NCBI GenBank assembly: GCA_910588945.1
Contig: CAJUSF010000023.1
Coordinates: forward strand, 54,678 to 118,677
Reading direction: 5' to 3'
DNA length: 64,000 nt
From: an uncultured Eggerthellaceae bacterium
GTDB lineage: Bacteria; Actinomycetota; Coriobacteriia; Coriobacteriales; Eggerthellaceae
Part shown: positions 62,185 to 64,000 of the stretch, one piece after another
Layout: every line of letters starts with the position of its first letter
Position numbering within the stretch: position 1 is the stretch's first letter
Notes under the pieces: generated by a model
Told to the model about the DNA's origin: nothing
What the model saw: only the letters and a program-made list of their open reading frames with translations
Databases searched by the model: none
Made by a program: the position numbers and the translations under genes

Positions 62185-62410
62185 GCTTCGCGAGCGCGGC
62201 TACATTCTCGCCGTTATCCACTTCGGGAATACCAGCGACAGATGTGAGCAACGACAACGCACCTGCAAGAACAGACGCGCCTGCAATCATTACCCAATCA
62301 ACCTCTCCGATGACTACAGCCGACGTTGGTACGGTTGCAACGGCGGTTTGTGCTGCTGTTTTAAGGGCGCGCACTCCAGCTGCTTTCGCCCATGTTTTGA
62401 TGTTTGGCAT
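62165..62410 (-). CDS. Phage holin, r1t-like
   Basis: An 81-residue protein. The charged start WAKAAGVRALKTAAQTAVAT is followed by one or two hydrophobic segments with VDWVMIAGASVLAGALSLLTSVAG, a form that resembles r1t-type holins of Gram-positive phages (RALKT...W...). AAAGGAG is placed six bases before the ATG. It likely forms the membrane lesion for the endolysin. Confidence 0.72.
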   Translation of the reverse strand: MPNIKTWAKAAGVRALKTAAQTAVATVPTSAVVIGEVDWVMIAGASVLAGALSLLTSVAGIPEVDNGENVAALAKHAKTDE

Positions 62411-62412
62411 AT

Positions 62413-62841
62413 CTACTCCTTTGATTTAGTTTGAAAATGTGCGAGCAGTTTTGCTGCTCTGTTATTGACTTGAGCTATGTTTTCAAGAATTGAGAAAACC
62501 TCCATGAGGCACACTGCTGTGCAGACAAAGAGGCACACTGGCATCTCGTTGACCGTATCGACCTCAAACCATGCCATCAACTGACCCAGTCCGAAGATGT
62601 CTGTCACCGTATGAGGCAGGTCGGCAAACAAGAAAAACCCTTTGAGTAGCACACCCATGATGAGCGCCAAAAATAAAAGAAGCTTGCGAAGCAAGCCGTC
62701 TCTCATCTTTGACGAAGTTAAATCCTTTTTAATGGCGTGAACAACAACGCCCACAAAGTAATCAATCATGATTAGAAGTGATGCGAAAATCACTGCTCCC
62801 CAAGGGATACCAAGCATGATTAAATCTTTGACATCATCCAT
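62413..62841 (-). CDS. Phage holin, holin-4/toxin-secretion type
   Basis: A 142-residue protein with three or four membrane helices. It has LIMIDYFVGVVVHAIKKDLTSSKMRDGLLRK, a pattern seen in the phage_holin_4 (toxin secretion/phage lysis) family. The ATG at 62841 has a near-perfect ribosome-binding site AAAGGAGGTGA; the frame's earlier opening overlaps the recombinase gene. With the r1t-like holin next to it, the cassette carries two holin types. Its start lies only 30 bases from the divergent recombinase start. Confidence 0.8.
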   Translation of the reverse strand: MDDVKDLIMLGIPWGAVIFASLLIMIDYFVGVVVHAIKKDLTSSKMRDGLLRKLLLFLALIMGVLLKGFFLFADLPHTVTDIFGLGQLMAWFEVDTVNEMPVCLFVCTAVCLMEVFSILENIAQVNNRAAKLLAHFQTKSKE

Positions 62842-62871
62842 CTGTATCACCTCCTTTCGAAAGGACGAATC
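62842..62871. promoter_or_regulatory. 30-base divergent gap made of two opposed ribosome-binding sites
   Basis: The gap between the holin start and the recombinase start holds the palindrome TCCTTTCGAAAGGA. One half is the ribosome-binding site for the holin, the other for the recombinase. No room is left for any promoter, so each promoter must lie within the other gene, or one gene is read from far upstream. Confidence 0.7.
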
Positions 62872-63858
62872 ATGAAACTTACCGCCACAGAAGCAATGGA
62901 GCTGACTATCGAAACGATCGCGCTTGACCACTACTTGCCCGAGAAGAAAAAGCGCCGCCAACCTGACACGGTGTATGGCTATGAGTCGTCTATCAACCTC
63001 CACGTCCTCCCCCGTTGGGGTGAAATGACGATCAAAGAAATCTCGCATGATGCGGTTCAAGACTGGGTTGACGAGTTATGCAAGAGCGCCGGGATAGGTG
63101 GCGCTCAAAAGGCATATAAGTGCTTACGTCAGATCATTCGCTGGGCTATGGATAAGTGGAGCTTGTTCATCCCAGAAGTAACGCGCGGCATTGAGTTTGA
63201 ACGCAAACCTGCATACAAGCCGCCTGTGTTGACGCAGCGCCGCTTAAAACGCCTCATACGCGGTCTTGTGGGATGTGAATACGAAGCGACCGGAATAATC
63301 CAATGCGCTCTCGGATGCAGACCGTCAGAGAACTACGCCCTTAGGTGGGAGCAAATCAACTGGCGAACCGGCATAGTTCGGATCAATAAGTCACTTCATG
63401 AACTGCCGGGCGAACTGTATGAATCGCTCACGAAAACCGCGAAGGGAGATCGAGATGCATACTTTCCGCCATGGGCACTCGATAGGCTTCACCAGATCTG
63501 GATAGATCTCGGCCGGCCAAAAGGGCGCATTATCGGCGACGCGAAACCATCAAAGGTATATCGCACTATAAAACGATGGGTAAAAGACAACCGCCTCCCA
63601 TGGGTTGGCATGAAAAACCTGCGTCACACATGGGGCACGATCGCCGCGCGAAATAATCCTATCGCTGAAGTTTCCGCCATGATGGGGCACTCCAACATCC
63701 AGATAAACTATGACCGTTACTATCGCTTGATGATCTCCACGATCCGAAGGGTTCAGCGAAAGGTGGCACGATCGATTCTCGGTAAGACGTGCGATGATAT
63801 CTACAAGGGCATATCGCTTATGCCCATCCCGAATAGCGAGCTATCTTTAGTTGCTTGA
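62872..63858 (+). CDS. int: Tyrosine recombinase (phage integrase)
   Basis: A 328-residue integrase. An N-terminal helical core-binding domain covers about 35-110. Catalytic residues are R150 (GCRPSEN), K188/K191 region, R251 (NLRHT), H273 (MGHS) and the nucleophile Y283 (YDRY). The His that usually starts the HxxR box is Lys248 here (K-N-L-R). It should integrate the element at tRNA-Val. It lies 2.6 kb from the attachment site instead of next to it, which is unusual; the far end is not visible. Confidence 0.92.
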   Translation: MKLTATEAMELTIETIALDHYLPEKKKRRQPDTVYGYESSINLHVLPRWGEMTIKEISHDAVQDWVDELCKSAGIGGAQKAYKCLRQIIRWAMDKWSLFIPEVTRGIEFERKPAYKPPVLTQRRLKRLIRGLVGCEYEATGIIQCALGCRPSENYALRWEQINWRTGIVRINKSLHELPGELYESLTKTAKGDRDAYFPPWALDRLHQIWIDLGRPKGRIIGDAKPSKVYRTIKRWVKDNRLPWVGMKNLRHTWGTIAARNNPIAEVSAMMGHSNIQINYDRYYRLMISTIRRVQRKVARSILGKTCDDIYKGISLMPIPNSELSLVA

Positions 63859-63894
63859 TATTCTCAATCGCAAGCGCAATCTATACAGCTTGAA

Positions 63895-64000
63895 GTGACC
63901 GGCGATGTTCTGATCGATAGTACGCATTCGTGGTCGACTGTTCGCAAGGGTATAGAAATACCGGACGGATACCGCTATGGAGGTCTGCTTGGTTTCGCTA
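63895..64000 (+). CDS. Open frame at the right edge (partial, unknown)
   Basis: The recombinase frame stays open for 47 codons after its TGA up to the window edge. The first possible start is GTG 63895, without a good ribosome-binding site. The residues (for instance DSTHSWSTVRKGIEIPDGY) look like protein and are rich in Gly, Tyr and Ser, as in phage structural proteins. It could be the beginning of a gene, a decayed fragment or chance. Confidence 0.3.
   Translation, partial: MTGDVLIDSTHSWSTVRKGIEIPDGYRYGGLLGFA

Larger units (their letters stand above)
60247..64000 (+). mobile_element. Left end of a phage-like element integrated in tRNA-Val
   Basis: From the tRNA attachment site rightwards the genes change to a phage set: an XRE regulator, an unknown small protein, a lysis cassette (endolysin, small membrane protein, two holins) and a tyrosine recombinase. 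The element is open at the right edge of the window, so it is longer than 3.7 kb. The lysis genes run towards the attachment site, which fits the end of a late operon; the recombinase points away from it. Confidence 0.8.

Noticed and set aside
1..64000. CRISPR array, rRNA operon or insertion sequence
   Set aside because: No regularly spaced repeats, no rRNA-like sequence and no transposase frame were seen on either strand.

Overview
The window is a dense stretch of bacterial chromosome with about 60 genes. It ends on the right in the left end of an integrated phage-like element. The gene set suggests an anaerobic, acetate-forming, menaquinone-making bacterium. The order recA-recX-rny-(GHKL ATPase)-spoVS-miaB-miaA-dapF-hflX / lexA / nrdR, an Ech-type hydrogenase operon, an indolepyruvate oxidoreductase/phenylacetate-CoA ligase cluster and LexA boxes of the CGAAC-N4-GTTCG type best fit the class Coriobacteriia (Actinomycetota). 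That placement is inference from gene content, not from a marker search.

Layout. (1) 1-15.8 kb, mostly + strand: a pgsA-cinA fusion, recA and recX behind a LexA-controlled promoter, then a long run from RNase Y through a GHKL ATPase, SpoVS, tRNA modification (miaB, miaA), dapF and hflX. The divergent lexA and nrdR genes share a regulatory region with a LexA box and an NrdR box. dut, a small membrane protein, a DUF721-like orphan, a lipoprotein and a MenA-like prenyltransferase follow. (2) 15.9-26.4 kb, - strand: pgsA2, a VanW-family protein, a D,D-carboxypeptidase, an FHA protein, iorA, iorB, an ACT-domain protein, paaK and gluQ read as one block. It joins cell-envelope genes to aryl-pyruvate oxidation. 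(3) 26.5-31.9 kb, - strand: a complete six-gene ech operon (echABCDEF order), closed by a strong hairpin. (4) 32.2-39.5 kb, - strand: asp23-fakA-recG-rsmD-ackA, a coiled-coil gene and yceD, divergent from rpmB. (5) 40.1-44.8 kb, - strand: a zinc-ribbon coiled-coil protein, Nif3-like protein, PHP phosphatase, cysteine desulfurase and rpe. A single + gene follows, encoding an alkyltransferase-like protein whose catalytic Cys is Ala. (6) 45.5-60.1 kb, - strand: a housekeeping block for phospholipid synthesis (gpsA, plsY, plsC), a GTPase (der), isoprenoids (ispH), aromatic amino acids (aroA, tyrA), cmk, rluB, scpA/scpB, an M50 protease and an ABC-F ATPase.

(7) 60.2-64.0 kb: the last 46 bases of a tRNA-Val(CAC) gene, with its terminator, form an attachment site. 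To its right lie an operator-bearing promoter, two small + genes (one XRE regulator), a leftward lysis cassette (two holins, a small membrane protein, an endolysin) and a divergent tyrosine recombinase. The element continues past the window, so the tRNA 5' half and the other end are not seen. No CRISPR array, rRNA gene or insertion sequence was found.
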